A stretch of DNA of 47,242 nt from Sphingobacteriia bacterium (GCA_947452295.1 CANGCK010000023.1:1-47242), one strand, 5' to 3'. Shown: positions 25,463-35,313, numbered from the stretch's first letter. The notes: generated by a model from the sequence alone, not told the origin. Program-made: numbers and translations.

Positions 25463-25493
25463 CTTTTGTGCAACTTATTCTAGGACGGGACAC

Positions 25494-25502
25494 AGAATAA
25501 AA
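25494..25502. repeat. 9-bp direct repeat flanking the IS element (right copy)
   Basis: AGAATAAAA, identical to 24175-24183, directly adjoins the right end. Confidence 0.6.
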
Positions 25503-25504
25503 GC

Positions 25505-25534
25505 AAAAAGGCTGCCCAATTGGGCAGCCTTTTT
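25505..25534 (-). terminator. Terminator of the susC-susD unit
   Basis: A perfect 30-bp palindrome: AAAAAGGCTGCCCAA followed by TTGGGCAGCCTTTTT. It gives a GC-rich stem with a U5 tail, 24 bp after the SusD stop codon on the minus strand. It is symmetric and so could work in both directions. Confidence 0.85.
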
Positions 25535-25558
25535 ATAAGATATTAACTGATAATAATA

Positions 25559-27151
25559 CTAGTTAACGTCCCAGAACAACTTAGTTGTTAAATTGTCGTT
25601 TGCTTTTACAGTATTGTAATTAGCAGTATTGTAAACGCTTTCGCTACTAGGATATATCCATCTTGTAGGAGGTAAAGTTTGTGAAGAAGCAGCATCAACT
25701 TTAAATGCTAAAGAAGGCGCTTTTAATCTTCTTACTTCAGCCCAGTTTTCTAAAGATTGAATCACGTTAAAGTGAATCCATTTTTGGTTAGCGATCAATC
25801 CTACTTGAGCAGCTTTAGTAGTTGCTAAGCTGAAATCGATACCAGGTTTAGCTAAATAAGCGGTAACTTCTGCAGTTGTAAATGGAGCAGCAGCAGGAGC
25901 AAGGCTATTGTTGCTTAATGCTCTAACACCATAATAGAACTCGATAGATTGCTTAATACCATCTTCGTAAGCTGTTTTAGCAGAAGCAGCATTACCTGCA
26001 TTTGCATAGTACTCAGCTTTTAAGAAGCTAACTTCAGCAGCGTTAATTAAAACACCAGGGAAGTATTGGTTGTGGCTAAAAGTAGAACGGTTATAGTTTG
26101 CAATAGTAAGTGCTTTATTGAATAAGCTATCTTGAGTAGCAGGATTAGCCATTTGGTCAAGACCATTGTATACACCACCTGCATTAGAACCAGCTTCAAA
26201 CATTACACGTAAACGAGGGTCTACGTTAGTGTTCATATGATCAATCATAGCTTTACTAGCAATGTTACTGTTCCAACCAGAACTAGCTAAACCATCTTGG
26301 AAACCTTTAGAGTTTAAGTTTGAGTTTAGGTCAGTTACTTTGATTTGGATATTATCAGTGTTAGCAGCAACTACTGGATATTTAGCTGAATTGCCTAAGA
26401 TTGCAGAGATTTCATCAGCAGCTCTAGTTTTCATAGCAGCTACACCAGAAACACGAGTTAACATTCTTAAACGCAATGAATTACAATAAGCTTTCCATTT
26501 TGCAATACTTCCTTTGTTTACAAAATCTTGAGTAGATAATGCATTTTGAGCTAAAGCTGAAACAGTAATTGTACCTAATTCGTCAGCAAATCCTTTCAAA
26601 TCGTCTAACATTTTAGTGTATACAGTAGCTGCGTCATCATAAGCAGGTAAAGAGCTTAAGTAATCTCCACCGTTGGTGCTTAACGCACTAGCTTTAGAGA
26701 AAGGAATAGCACCGTGTAAATCAACCATTTTCTGTGTATAATCATACAAGTAAATAGTAGCAGTAATTAAGAAAATTCTTTTTTCTGCTTGATCTCCAGC
26801 GCTTAAAGCGTTGTACACTTTTTGCATTTCTTTGTATTGCGCTAAAAATGCATAGTAAGAGTTCCAGTTACCACTGATACCCGCTTCACCAGGAACATAT
26901 TGTTTATCGGAGTTGATAAAACCAACAGCTTGTGTGTAGTGGTTTGTAGTGGTTCTTAGTACTACAAAATAATTCCAATAGTTAGGCAAAATATAGTCTG
27001 CATTAGATTGTAAGAAGCCTGCATATTGTTTTTCGACACTGGTAACAGATATTTTAGACGGATCTGCATAGTTATCAGCAAAATCGGCCTTTTTGCAAGA
27101 CGTTAATGCCACCCCAAGTGACAATGACGTGATGATTAATAATTTTTTCAT
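25559..27151 (-). CDS. SusD/RagB-family nutrient-binding outer-membrane lipoprotein
   Basis: A 530-residue lipoprotein with lipobox LTSC (Cys19). It resembles the SusD-like_2 type: an N-terminal helical part (NYWNYFVVLRTTTNHYTQAV), then YDYTQKMVDLHGAIPFSKA, a TPR-like region with KWKAYCNSLRLRMLTRVSG, and a C-terminal PGVLINAAEVSFLKAEYYANAG block. SusD proteins sit on top of the SusC barrel and hand over the ligand. It follows SusC by 58 bp and ends at a strong terminator, so the two form an operon. No glycoside hydrolase or peptidase is adjacent, so the substrate cannot be named. Confidence 0.93.
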   Translation of the reverse strand: MKKLLIITSLSLGVALTSCKKADFADNYADPSKISVTSVEKQYAGFLQSNADYILPNYWNYFVVLRTTTNHYTQAVGFINSDKQYVPGEAGISGNWNSYYAFLAQYKEMQKVYNALSAGDQAEKRIFLITATIYLYDYTQKMVDLHGAIPFSKASALSTNGGDYLSSLPAYDDAATVYTKMLDDLKGFADELGTITVSALAQNALSTQDFVNKGSIAKWKAYCNSLRLRMLTRVSGVAAMKTRAADEISAILGNSAKYPVVAANTDNIQIKVTDLNSNLNSKGFQDGLASSGWNSNIASKAMIDHMNTNVDPRLRVMFEAGSNAGGVYNGLDQMANPATQDSLFNKALTIANYNRSTFSHNQYFPGVLINAAEVSFLKAEYYANAGNAASAKTAYEDGIKQSIEFYYGVRALSNNSLAPAAAPFTTAEVTAYLAKPGIDFSLATTKAAQVGLIANQKWIHFNVIQSLENWAEVRRLKAPSLAFKVDAASSQTLPPTRWIYPSSESVYNTANYNTVKANDNLTTKLFWDVN

Positions 27152-27209
27152 TTAATTATAATTTTATTGATACTTAATATTTACTGTAATTAGTTAAGCG
27201 TTCTATTTA

Positions 27210-30200
27210 TTAAAATGAAGCTCTCAACATAATTCCAAAACTTCTGCTAGATGGGTTAGTACCAACGTTGTTTACGTTTTGATACCATCTTGAACCAGCA
27301 GTTGTTTGTTCAGCATCTATATCTTTTAATGTTCTGTATAAATAGAATAAGTTTCTACCGTAAACAGACAATCTTAATTTATTAGCACCAATTTTAGCTG
27401 CGATTTTGCCTCCAAAAGAATAGCCTAAGCTTAATTCTCTCACTTTTACATAACTGTTTTCTTTAATGTACAATTCGTAACGAGTGGTTGGACTGTACTG
27501 AGGACCACCCCAGTTGTATACATCCCAGTAGTATTTAGCTTGAGAAACAACGATGTCATTTTTTGAACCATCTTGTTTAACACCATCTAATAACAATCCG
27601 TCGTTGTAAGTTTTACCGTTAACTGTGTATTTTAAACCGCCATGAGCAGCATCCATACCAGTTAAGCTTTCTTCAGTTAAACCTCTACTTGTCATCCAGT
27701 TAATAGCTGTTGGCATTACATCTCCACCATATTTAAAATCAAGCATTGCTTCTAATGCGAAATTTTTGTATGTGAAAGTTTGGTTTAAACCACCAGTTAA
27801 TTTAGGCATAGCATTACCGTATTTAACCATTTTGCTAGCATCAACTAAATAAATACCATCACTTCCAACTACTTTTTCACCTTTAGCATTTAACAATACA
27901 GGGTGAGCTAAGATATCTCCCATTGGTTGACCAACTTGAGAAACTAATTGAGCAGCATTACCATCCCAATCAGCATGTAATAAACTTGTTAAACCAGGAG
28001 CTAAAGATTCTACTTTATTGATGTTTTTAGCCAAGTTTAAAGTTGCTTCCCATCTAAGACCTTTTTTGTCTAAGATAGTACCGTTCAATGACAACTCAAT
28101 ACCTTGGTTTCTTAAAGTACCGATATTGGTTAAGATTGAAGAAGAACCAGAAGCATTAGGTAATGTTAATGGTAAGATTTGATCTTTGATTTGTGCATTG
28201 TAGTAAGAAAGATCTAAACCGAAACGATTTTTTAAGAAACGCATTTCTACACCGAACTCAATTTCATTCTTTTGTTCAGGCTTAATTAAATCGTTACCGA
28301 AATCGCTGGTAGGAACTGTTGTGTACAAAATTGGGCTACCACCACCTTGGGTTCCCAAAGTATTTTGGTTGTAAGCAATATTTGCACTGTATGCTCCTGG
28401 GTAGTTACCCACTATACCCCAAGATGCTCTTAATTTACCATAAGAAATGCTAGAAGGCATTGCAAAGGCATCAGAGAAAATGAAGCTACCATTTACTGAA
28501 GGATATACAAAGCTATTGTTGTTAGGACTCATTGTAGAAGTTCTGTCTCTACGAACAGTTGCTTCAGCAAATAAGTAATTTTTATAGCTAGCATTTACAG
28601 TACCCAAAAACGCATCTTTTACTAAATAAGATCTAGAAGATCCGCTATATGGAGTATTTACAGAAGCAGCAATATCAAACAAGTTTTCTGTACTTAAACC
28701 ACCGTTTGTACCGCGGTTTACGTTGTTGTAAGATTCTTTTGTAGCTGTATAACCACCAGTTACGTTAACATCTAAATCATTGTTGATTTTTTTAGAGTAA
28801 GTTAACAAGGCGTCTGTGTAGTTGATGATGCTTTCTGAGTTAGACAAGCCAAAATAACCAGAGTTACCAATAGATAAAGGTACTTCAGAAATTTGTTTGT
28901 CTTCAGATTTCATAGAAGTGAAGTCAGTTGAAATTCTACTTCTGAATTTCAAGTTCTTCACAATTTGCCATGTATTAGTGATACTTCCAATTACACGATT
29001 GCTCCACTCGTCTGAGCTATGAGCTTTAACTCTGTACATGTAATCAGCAATATCTCCACGGAAGTTTGAATAAAGAATGTTTTCAGCAGGAGTTGCACTA
29101 GCATCTCCACCATTTCTGTAACGGTATCCTTTGCTGGTAATTACTTTATCTGCATACCATTGACCGTTATCGAAAATACCAATCATACCAGCAAAGTTAT
29201 TCATCAAACGATCGATAGAATAAGGTCTGTTATGGGTTTTTTGATTGATTAAGTTAACCATTACATCAGTAGTAAAATTCTTAGAAATTTTAAAGCTGCT
29301 GTTTAAGTTAGCAATGTTCTTTTCGTTTAAAGAACCAATACTTAATCCTTCATTTCTTTGGTGAGTTAAAGACAAACGAATATTAGCTACATCAGAACCG
29401 TGAGAAACAGCTACAGTTGTGCTGCTGTTGCTACCTTGTTGGAATAAACCAGCGTAGTTGTCTTTTTGTGCTGAGTAAGGTCTAACCTTGCCATCCCAAG
29501 TTAAAATTGGTTGACCATCGAATGGAGCACCAAAGTTAATTGAAGCTTGAGGTAAAGCTCTAATACTTACACCGTTTACAGTAAAATACTTAAAGCCAGC
29601 ATCGTCTGTACCAAGGTCAGCTACGTTTTTATTTAACATACCTGCACCTCTTACATTTTGGTAACGTGGTAAGTAAGCAACATTATCAACTCCCATATTA
29701 GTAGAGAAATCAATACCTAAACCTTTTTTACCTTTAACACCAGTTTTAGTAGTAATTAATACTACACCATTTACCGCTTCTGCACCATATAATGCAGCAG
29801 CAGATGCACCTTTTAAGATAGAGATGTTCTCAATATCTTCAGGGTTGATGTCTAATAAACCATTACCTCTGATACGTTGATCATTCCAGTAGTTGTTGTT
29901 AGAAGCTTCACCATTACGAATAGGCACACCATTCATTACGATTAATGGTTGTGTTTTACCAGTGATAGAGCTTAAACCACGAATAGTGATATTTACCGCA
30001 GAGGTAGCACCACCCGGAGTAGCACCAATTTGTACACCCGGAGCTTTACCATACAATGCAGTTGCAAAGTTTGGAGAACCAGCAATAGTAATGTCTTCTG
30101 CTTTAATAGTAGAAGTGGCATAACCTAATGCTTTCTTTTCTTTACTGATACCTAAGGCGGTAACAATTACTTCACCTAATTCACCATCTTGTGCAGCCAA

Positions 30201-30482
30201 TACTACATTAACTGTAGATTCATTTGCACCAACGGTTACATCTTTAGCAGCATAACCAACAGAAGAAACTTCTAGTGTTACTTTACCAGCTGGAACAGTA
30301 ATACTGAATTGTCCATCTTCTTTTGTTACTCCTGCAACTTTTGCATTTTTAATTTTTAAAGTTGCAGATGCTACACCTTGATTAGAGGCGTTGGTGATTT
30401 TACCTGTGATTTGACGCGTTTGCGCAAATGTGATAACACACATGGCAAACACCCCACAGGCTGTAAGCAGCAATCTTTTCAT
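27210..30482 (-). CDS. SusC/RagA-family TonB-linked outer-membrane protein
   Basis: A 1090-residue TonB-dependent transporter. It has a signal peptide (MKRLLLTACGVFAMCVITFA), a carboxypeptidase D regulatory-like domain (about 22-100: ITGKITNASNQGVASATLKI), then a TonB-box-like segment and plug domain with the family signature ITIRGLSSITG and LLDINPEDIENISILKGASAAALYG, followed by the 22-strand beta-barrel, ending in Phe (MLRASF). It imports a large ligand with the SusD partner downstream. No anti-sigma or ECF sigma gene is adjacent. Upstream lies a 202-bp gap with a terminator for the previous gene; no exact -7 box was found in it. Confidence 0.95.
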   Translation of the reverse strand: MKRLLLTACGVFAMCVITFAQTRQITGKITNASNQGVASATLKIKNAKVAGVTKEDGQFSITVPAGKVTLEVSSVGYAAKDVTVGANESTVNVVLAAQDGELGEVIVTALGISKEKKALGYATSTIKAEDITIAGSPNFATALYGKAPGVQIGATPGGATSAVNITIRGLSSITGKTQPLIVMNGVPIRNGEASNNNYWNDQRIRGNGLLDINPEDIENISILKGASAAALYGAEAVNGVVLITTKTGVKGKKGLGIDFSTNMGVDNVAYLPRYQNVRGAGMLNKNVADLGTDDAGFKYFTVNGVSIRALPQASINFGAPFDGQPILTWDGKVRPYSAQKDNYAGLFQQGSNSSTTVAVSHGSDVANIRLSLTHQRNEGLSIGSLNEKNIANLNSSFKISKNFTTDVMVNLINQKTHNRPYSIDRLMNNFAGMIGIFDNGQWYADKVITSKGYRYRNGGDASATPAENILYSNFRGDIADYMYRVKAHSSDEWSNRVIGSITNTWQIVKNLKFRSRISTDFTSMKSEDKQISEVPLSIGNSGYFGLSNSESIINYTDALLTYSKKINNDLDVNVTGGYTATKESYNNVNRGTNGGLSTENLFDIAASVNTPYSGSSRSYLVKDAFLGTVNASYKNYLFAEATVRRDRTSTMSPNNNSFVYPSVNGSFIFSDAFAMPSSISYGKLRASWGIVGNYPGAYSANIAYNQNTLGTQGGGSPILYTTVPTSDFGNDLIKPEQKNEIEFGVEMRFLKNRFGLDLSYYNAQIKDQILPLTLPNASGSSSILTNIGTLRNQGIELSLNGTILDKKGLRWEATLNLAKNINKVESLAPGLTSLLHADWDGNAAQLVSQVGQPMGDILAHPVLLNAKGEKVVGSDGIYLVDASKMVKYGNAMPKLTGGLNQTFTYKNFALEAMLDFKYGGDVMPTAINWMTSRGLTEESLTGMDAAHGGLKYTVNGKTYNDGLLLDGVKQDGSKNDIVVSQAKYYWDVYNWGGPQYSPTTRYELYIKENSYVKVRELSLGYSFGGKIAAKIGANKLRLSVYGRNLFYLYRTLKDIDAEQTTAGSRWYQNVNNVGTNPSSRSFGIMLRASF

Positions 30483-30607
30483 AAGTTTTTAGTTTTAATT
30501 AATGTGAATATAAAATTTATATTGATAACTACAAGTAAATATAAAGAAGATGTTAAAACTTTTTTATCCCGTTAATGTAATATAATAGCTGTTTATATAA
30601 TAAAATA

Positions 30608-30651
30608 ATTGCGCAAACGGTTGATTGTATATAGTCAACCGTTTGCGCAAT
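30608..30651 (-). terminator. Terminator of the CarboxypepD_reg-like gene
   Basis: ATTGCGCAAACGGTTGA (30608-30624) pairs perfectly with TCAACCGTTTGCGCAAT (30635-30651), a 17-bp stem with a 10-base loop. It lies 34 bp after the stop codon on the minus strand, where ATTATTTTATTA follows; on the plus strand TTTTT follows, so it may act both ways. Confidence 0.7.
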
Positions 30652-30684
30652 TTTTATATATTCGAATAAATTTTCAGTAATTAT

Positions 30685-31464
30685 TTACTCATCTCTCCGT
30701 CTGTTTAAGCCACCTCGCCAATTATACCTTGCAGATTTATATTGTTCGTATTTTTTTTGAACCCAATATCCTAGTTCTAAATCGTTTAATTGTTGTAACA
30801 ATTCATATTCTGGTTTGTTGTACAACATAAAACTATCTAAATCAGTTGTAGTTAATTTTGTAATTTTTCTCACAAATGATTTACTAAATCTTGCATTTAT
30901 GTATTTATCGCGTTCCTGCTCAATTAATCTTTTTTGCAAAGTTAAAATACTGTGGTTGCGCTTAAATCGGAACATATTGATGATCTCATCTAAATCAAAC
31001 CCAATGGTTGCGCCAGGACTATAATTGGTATTAGGCACTACCCGCAATGTTGGCTTTTTAAAGTTAAATACGCGTGCATAATCTTGCCTGTTCAACATCG
31101 AATCGTAGCGGTAATAATTGTTGCGCACTTTTATTTCTGGTAATTCTGCAGCTCGAACATGGATACTGATGTTGAATTGATCGGTGTTTGAAATGGTATC
31201 TACCGGAAACTTTAGAGTAGATTTTCCGATTAATGAAAACCAAATTGAATCGGTTGTTTTTACCACTATTAAATAATGACCTGTTGTATCGGTAATTGTT
31301 CCGCGGCCAGAAGTACTTTGTACAGCTACTGCTTCTAATGGTCTTTTAGCAGTAATGTCATACACATTGCCACTTATGGTAATATATTGCGCATACAATG
31401 TATGATTGAATACAAAGATGATGAGCACAAAAAACAAAACACGTATTAAAGTAAAATTTCTCAA
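30685..31464 (-). CDS. Exported protein with CarboxypepD_reg-like N-terminal domain
   Basis: A 259-residue exported protein. The signal segment ends near TLYAQ (about residue 26). Residues 29-110 form a carboxypeptidase-D regulatory-like beta-sandwich (ISGNVYDITAKRPLEAVAVQ, then GRGTITDTTGHYLI). The rest is a helical, Lys/Arg/Tyr-rich region (FRFKRNHSILTLQKRLIEQERDKYI) of unknown function. This architecture is common in Bacteroidota and its role is not known. It follows the esterase gene by 85 bp and ends at a strong hairpin. Confidence 0.8.
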   Translation of the reverse strand: MRNFTLIRVLFFVLIIFVFNHTLYAQYITISGNVYDITAKRPLEAVAVQSTSGRGTITDTTGHYLIVVKTTDSIWFSLIGKSTLKFPVDTISNTDQFNISIHVRAAELPEIKVRNNYYRYDSMLNRQDYARVFNFKKPTLRVVPNTNYSPGATIGFDLDEIINMFRFKRNHSILTLQKRLIEQERDKYINARFSKSFVRKITKLTTTDLDSFMLYNKPEYELLQQLNDLELGYWVQKKYEQYKSARYNWRGGLNRRRDE

Positions 31465-31549
31465 AAGCGCTTCAATTGATTTGTAATATTAAAGCAGTGC
31501 AGTCAGAGTACCACCATATTTTTCAGGAATTAACGACTTTTTTACAGTT

Positions 31550-32281
31550 TCAAAATTTAGTATTGATTATAGTAGGCAACATTTTTAACCAAGAACCCCA
31601 TTCATGGGCTATATCGGAGCCCCAAATTTCTACATTATTCCAAATGCCTTTATCAAACAATATAGTTGAAAATCGTTTAGCCGAGGCTGGATCTTCGTAA
31701 GCACCACTTCCTGCATAGATATGAATATGATGGCTTGCACGAATTTTATTTAAATACCATTCATCTGTTAAGTTAGGGATATAATGTTCCGGACTGTTTA
31801 GGTAAACTTGGTTGTCCCAATATCCGTTGGTATATTCTGTTAAGTGATACACACCGCTTAAACTAATTACCCCATTAATTAAATCGGGTTTTTTCAGAAA
31901 TAAATTCATAGCATGTAAAGCACCAAAAGAAGCACCACAGGTATAAATCATGGTATCATTACTGGTACTTTTTCTAATAAACGGAATTACTTCGTTGAAA
32001 ACATATTCGTTGAATTGATTATGCCGTATGGCCTTGTGTTCGGGCAGCATGTCATTATTCATCCAACTTTCTTTGTTCATACTATTGATGCTGAACACTT
32101 TTAATTTACCAGCATCAATAAAAGGAGCGAGTGCATTTATTAACTGAAAGCGTTCGTATTCAAGATAATCGGCCGCAGCGGTTGGTATCAATAATAATGC
32201 AAAGCCATAATGGCCATATGTAGCAATGGGCATATCGGTTTGCAAAGCATTGCTATACCAGGAGGTACTATTTGTATACAT
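31550..32281 (-). CDS. Putative esterase, alpha/beta-hydrolase fold
   Basis: A 243-residue hydrolase of the esterase D-like group. The nucleophile elbow is CGASFGALHA (Ser118). A candidate catalytic His is in SDIAHEWGSW near residue 227, and an acidic residue lies in the YAGSGAYEDP region. There is no signal peptide, so it is cytosolic. Substrate is unknown. It lies 31 bp after the ParA-like gene and 85 bp before the CarboxypepD_reg-like gene, all on the minus strand. Confidence 0.8.
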   Translation of the reverse strand: MYTNSTSWYSNALQTDMPIATYGHYGFALLLIPTAAADYLEYERFQLINALAPFIDAGKLKVFSINSMNKESWMNNDMLPEHKAIRHNQFNEYVFNEVIPFIRKSTSNDTMIYTCGASFGALHAMNLFLKKPDLINGVISLSGVYHLTEYTNGYWDNQVYLNSPEHYIPNLTDEWYLNKIRASHHIHIYAGSGAYEDPASAKRFSTILFDKGIWNNVEIWGSDIAHEWGSWLKMLPTIINTKF

Positions 32282-32312
32282 TTTTAGAACGAAAAATTAT
32301 TTGGGGTTGCCA

Positions 32313-33056
32313 TTACTCGATGCATGTGTTAGCAATTTCTTTCCATAAATCTCTATAACATTGTGCTGCATAACTGCTTGCAGCAAAGGTTTCGAGAGGA
32401 GCTTCTTGCACACCCATCTTTTCTACATCACTCAAATAAGGAATATAATTTTTAAAAAATATTTTGTCTTTGTAAAACTCATTCATTACTTCATGGTGAA
32501 GATTTTTTCGATGATCTACCATACTAAAGAAGCATTTGAATTTATTTGCATCTATTGCATTTTCTTTACAATATTGCATTACAGACTCGTATGATCTGAT
32601 AGATAGTGTAGTAGGTATATTGGGCATTATCACCCAATCTACACCTGCAAAAATCGCATCATGTAAAATAGAAATTCCCGGAGGGCAGTCTAAAAAAACA
32701 ATGTCATATTCTTTTTTAACTGTAGTTAATAATGAAGCAATTTTCTTTTTAGATTGTTTCATTTCATTTAACAATATATCGGCATACCTGGCAGAAATAT
32801 CAGCAGGAATAATATCGAGGTTTTCATAAGAAGAAGGTTGTATTGCAGCACCCAATTCTATTTCATTTTGTAAAATTTTTTGCGTCTCATTTTTTATGTT
32901 GGCCTGCACATTTAAATAAAAGGAAGAAGAGCCTTGTGGATCTAAATCCCAAATCAATGTTTTATAACCTTCTTGTGCGGCTAAATAGGCTAAATTAATG
33001 GTAGCAGCAGTTTTGCCTACACCTCCTTTGAGGTTGTACAATGCCATTGTAACCAT
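32313..33056 (-). CDS. Orphan ParA-family ATPase
   Basis: A 247-residue P-loop ATPase with the deviant Walker A motif KGGVGKTAATINLA (Lys10 is the signature Lys, Lys15 the P-loop Lys), Walker A' DLDPQGSSS and Walker B IVFLDCPPGI. The C-terminal segment (IPYLSDVEKMGVQEAPLETFA) is typical of ParA. No parB or parS-like repeat is adjacent, so it is not a plain chromosome-partition cassette. It lies between chrA and an esterase gene, 37 and 31 bp away. A role in positioning a protein complex is possible but is inference. An alternative start lies at 33047 (MALYNLKGG). Confidence 0.88.
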   Translation of the reverse strand: MVTMALYNLKGGVGKTAATINLAYLAAQEGYKTLIWDLDPQGSSSFYLNVQANIKNETQKILQNEIELGAAIQPSSYENLDIIPADISARYADILLNEMKQSKKKIASLLTTVKKEYDIVFLDCPPGISILHDAIFAGVDWVIMPNIPTTLSIRSYESVMQYCKENAIDANKFKCFFSMVDHRKNLHHEVMNEFYKDKIFFKNYIPYLSDVEKMGVQEAPLETFAASSYAAQCYRDLWKEIANTCIE

Positions 33057-33093
33057 GGGTATTTATTTTTTGTGATGCAGTAAATTACTTAAT

Positions 33094-34362
33094 TTATATT
33101 AAAAAGCCTAAAATTAGGCAGCCTAATACAATAAAAGGTGCGGGAATTTTATTTGAACGAAGTAATAAACAAGTGGTAATTACAACCAAAATGTCTAGTA
33201 ATGCATTGGTATAATTAGCGTTTTTAAATGGAGGATAAATTCCATCTTTTAATAAAAACAAGGAGGCACCAGCCATAATACCAACAACGGCAGCATTAAT
33301 ACCTTCTAACGACCGAAATATGATTACATATTTTTTTAGGTTTTGCCAAAGGGGGAAAAAGAAGAGTACTAATAAAATGCTGGGTAAAAAAATTGCAACA
33401 GCCCCAATAATACTTCCCCAAATTTGTAGGGTAAATCCCTGGTCGCGCATTACCATGCCACCTGTAAACGCACCTATTGAAAATACCGGGCCCGGAATGG
33501 CTCTTACAATACCAGAACCGGTTAAAAACTCTTGCCGATTCATTTTTAATACATCTCTCTTATTTTCTTGAACCCTTTTAGATAGTGGGCGGGTAACATA
33601 CTGCTCATACATCAGGGGCATTAACACATCTCCTCCACCAAATACTAAGCTGCCAAAACGATAATTGTTTTCGAATAGGTTGATTGTTTTTCTATTATGC
33701 CAATTATTTCTGGTTGCGGTTTCCGATAAATAACCGGCAATACCAAATAATGCCAGAAAGATGAACATATTGTTCCAATTAATTTTTTTGTTAGGGGTAT
33801 CTTTTTTAGGAAATCTTTTTTCGCTGAAGTTAGTTGCAATACCTCCTATAATAATTAAGGCTGGAAATACCCAAGGTGTTTTAAAAGCCCAAACTGTTAC
33901 TACAGTAGACAAAATCATTATTACTCGAGTAATGGTATTATGTACCGATATGTTGAATATCCGAATGGTTGAATAGGCTATAAAACCTATTGCCATGGGT
34001 TGAATGTATTGAAAGACCAATACCTTTTGTTGTAGGTTAGCATAATAATTTAATAAAAAAGATAATGCTGCCATTAATATACAAGCGGGTAAAATCCATA
34101 TCAACAAAGTAATTAATGCCAATCCTAAACCACCTCGTTTATACCCAATTAAGGTAAGTGTTTGCGTAGAAGATGCCCCTGGTAATAATTGACAAAATCC
34201 GTTGTATTCTATCAGTTCTGTTTCTGTAACATCTTTTCGTTGGTGTACAAAAATTTTCATCATCATACCCATATGACCTTGTGGGCCACCAAATGCGGTA
34301 ATGCTATGCAGCAATACAGCGCGTAAAAATGGTATGTGACGAATTAGCATCAAATGTATCAA
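33094..34362 (-). CDS. chrA: Chromate transporter, CHR/ChrA family (two-domain form)
   Basis: A roughly 420-residue membrane protein with the duplicated CHR domain. The N-terminal repeat has [15 protein letters not shown] and [22 protein letters not shown]; the C-terminal repeat has [16 protein letters not shown], then [22 protein letters not shown]. About ten hydrophobic segments are seen. Family members export chromate, possibly by antiport; the true substrate may be another oxyanion. The start may be ATG 34362 or 34350 (MLIRHIPF). It begins 6 bp after the oxygenase gene ends and is followed by parA at 37 bp, so all are likely one transcript. Confidence 0.9.
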   Translation of the reverse strand: MIHLMLIRHIPFLRAVLLHSITAFGGPQGHMGMMMKIFVHQRKDVTETELIEYNGFCQLLPGASSTQTLTLIGYKRGGLGLALITLLIWILPACILMAALSFLLNYYANLQQKVLVFQYIQPMAIGFIAYSTIRIFNISVHNTITRVIMILSTVVTVWAFKTPWVFPALIIIGGIATNFSEKRFPKKDTPNKKINWNNMFIFLALFGIAGYLSETATRNNWHNRKTINLFENNYRFGSLVFGGGDVLMPLMYEQYVTRPLSKRVQENKRDVLKMNRQEFLTGSGIVRAIPGPVFSIGAFTGGMVMRDQGFTLQIWGSIIGAVAIFLPSILLVLFFFPLWQNLKKYVIIFRSLEGINAAVVGIMAGASLFLLKDGIYPPFKNANYTNALLDILVVITTCLLLRSNKIPAPFIVLGCLILGFLI

Positions 34363-34368
34363 CGGGTT

Positions 34369-35313
34369 TTATTTTTTCAAACCAATTTCTCGTAGTCTTT
34401 CATCTAAATAATCGCCAGCAGTAATGTCGGAATAAGCTTTGGGCTGATTATTACTGATACAACTTTCTAAACATGCCAGGCTCATTTCACTACGAGGGTG
34501 CAGGAAGAAGGGCATAGAGAACCTGCTGGTATGCCAAAGTTCACGAGCAGGATTTACCACCCGATGCGTAGTACTTCTTAATTTATTGTTGGTGAGCCGC
34601 TGTAACATATCGCCCACATTTACTACAATTTGATCGGGTAGAGAAGTAACATTTACCCACTCACCTTGTTTGGTTAACACTTGCAAACCATCGGCAGAAG
34701 CGCCTACCAATAATGTAATTAGGTTAATGTCTTCGTGTTGTTCGGCCCGTATTGCACTTTTAGGTTCTTGTGTAATTGGCGGGTAGTGTATACAGCGTAA
34801 TATAGAATTTCCTTTTTCTACAAAATCATCGAAATAAAATTCATCTAAACCCAAATACAATGCAATGGCTTGTAATAATGCTTTGCCACTTTTTTCGAAA
34901 TTGCGATATGCGTTAAATAATGTTTGATTGAATAGTTCAATTTCACTAACATCAACATTGTCGGGATATTCGGCTTTCATGGGATCGGAACGCTCTACTG
35001 TTTGTCCGTACTGAAAGAATTCTTTTAAATCGGGCGCCTCACTTCCTTTTGCATGTTCTTTCCCAAAACTGGTATAACCACGCTGACCGGCTAATCCGGG
35101 TATTTCGTATTTGTTTTTTTTGGCCAATGGCAGTGAAAAAAATTGCTGTACATATTCATATTGTTGTGCAATTAATTCAGCTGGTATGCCATGATTTTTA
35201 ACGGCTACAAAACCCACCTCTTCATAGGCCATGCCAAGTGCTGATACAAATGCAGCTTTCTGCTCTGCACTTCCTTCTGTAAACTGGGCCAAATCAACAA
35301 CAGGTATCGACAT
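34369..35313 (-). CDS. 2-oxoglutarate/Fe(II)-dependent oxygenase, isopenicillin N synthase-like
   Basis: A 314-residue oxygenase. The N-terminal DIOX_N-type region (IPVVDLAQF, then GFVAVKNHGIPAELI) precedes the jelly-roll core. The Fe ligands are H193 and D195 (QHEDINLITLL) and H250 (STTHRVVNP); R264 and S266 (RFS) bind the 2-oxoglutarate carboxylate, so it is a 2OG enzyme and not an isopenicillin N synthase proper. Substrate is unknown. It is the first gene of the minus-strand set 2OG-chrA-parA-esterase and diverges from the DUF3089 lipoprotein gene. Confidence 0.88.
   Translation of the reverse strand: MSIPVVDLAQFTEGSAEQKAAFVSALGMAYEEVGFVAVKNHGIPAELIAQQYEYVQQFFSLPLAKKNKYEIPGLAGQRGYTSFGKEHAKGSEAPDLKEFFQYGQTVERSDPMKAEYPDNVDVSEIELFNQTLFNAYRNFEKSGKALLQAIALYLGLDEFYFDDFVEKGNSILRCIHYPPITQEPKSAIRAEQHEDINLITLLVGASADGLQVLTKQGEWVNVTSLPDQIVVNVGDMLQRLTNNKLRSTTHRVVNPARELWHTSRFSMPFFLHPRSEMSLACLESCISNNQPKAYSDITAGDYLDERLREIGLKK

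Larger units (their letters stand above)
24184..25493. mobile_element. IS3-family insertion sequence, inactivated copy (about 1310 bp)
   Basis: The element contains orfA and orfB of an IS3-type transposase on the minus strand. Imperfect terminal inverted repeats: left TGAATCGTCCCTAAATAAGT and right (minus strand) TGTCCCGTCCTAGAATAAGT, which share CGTCC and AATAAGTT at matching positions, with the TG ends typical of IS3. Nine-base direct repeats AGAATAAAA flank it. orfB carries an in-frame TAA, so this copy cannot make full transposase unless suppressed. It lies between the SusD terminator and the RND adaptor gene. Boundaries could differ by one base. Confidence 0.8.

Noticed and set aside
25559..30482. 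Polysaccharide utilisation locus
   Set aside because: Only SusC and SusD are present; no glycoside hydrolase, polysaccharide lyase, sulfatase or hybrid regulator is adjacent, so the PUL label is not supported.
34369..35313. Isopenicillin N synthase (beta-lactam biosynthesis)
   Set aside because: It has the 2-oxoglutarate-binding RxS motif and no neighbouring NRPS or acyltransferase; it is a generic 2OG oxygenase.
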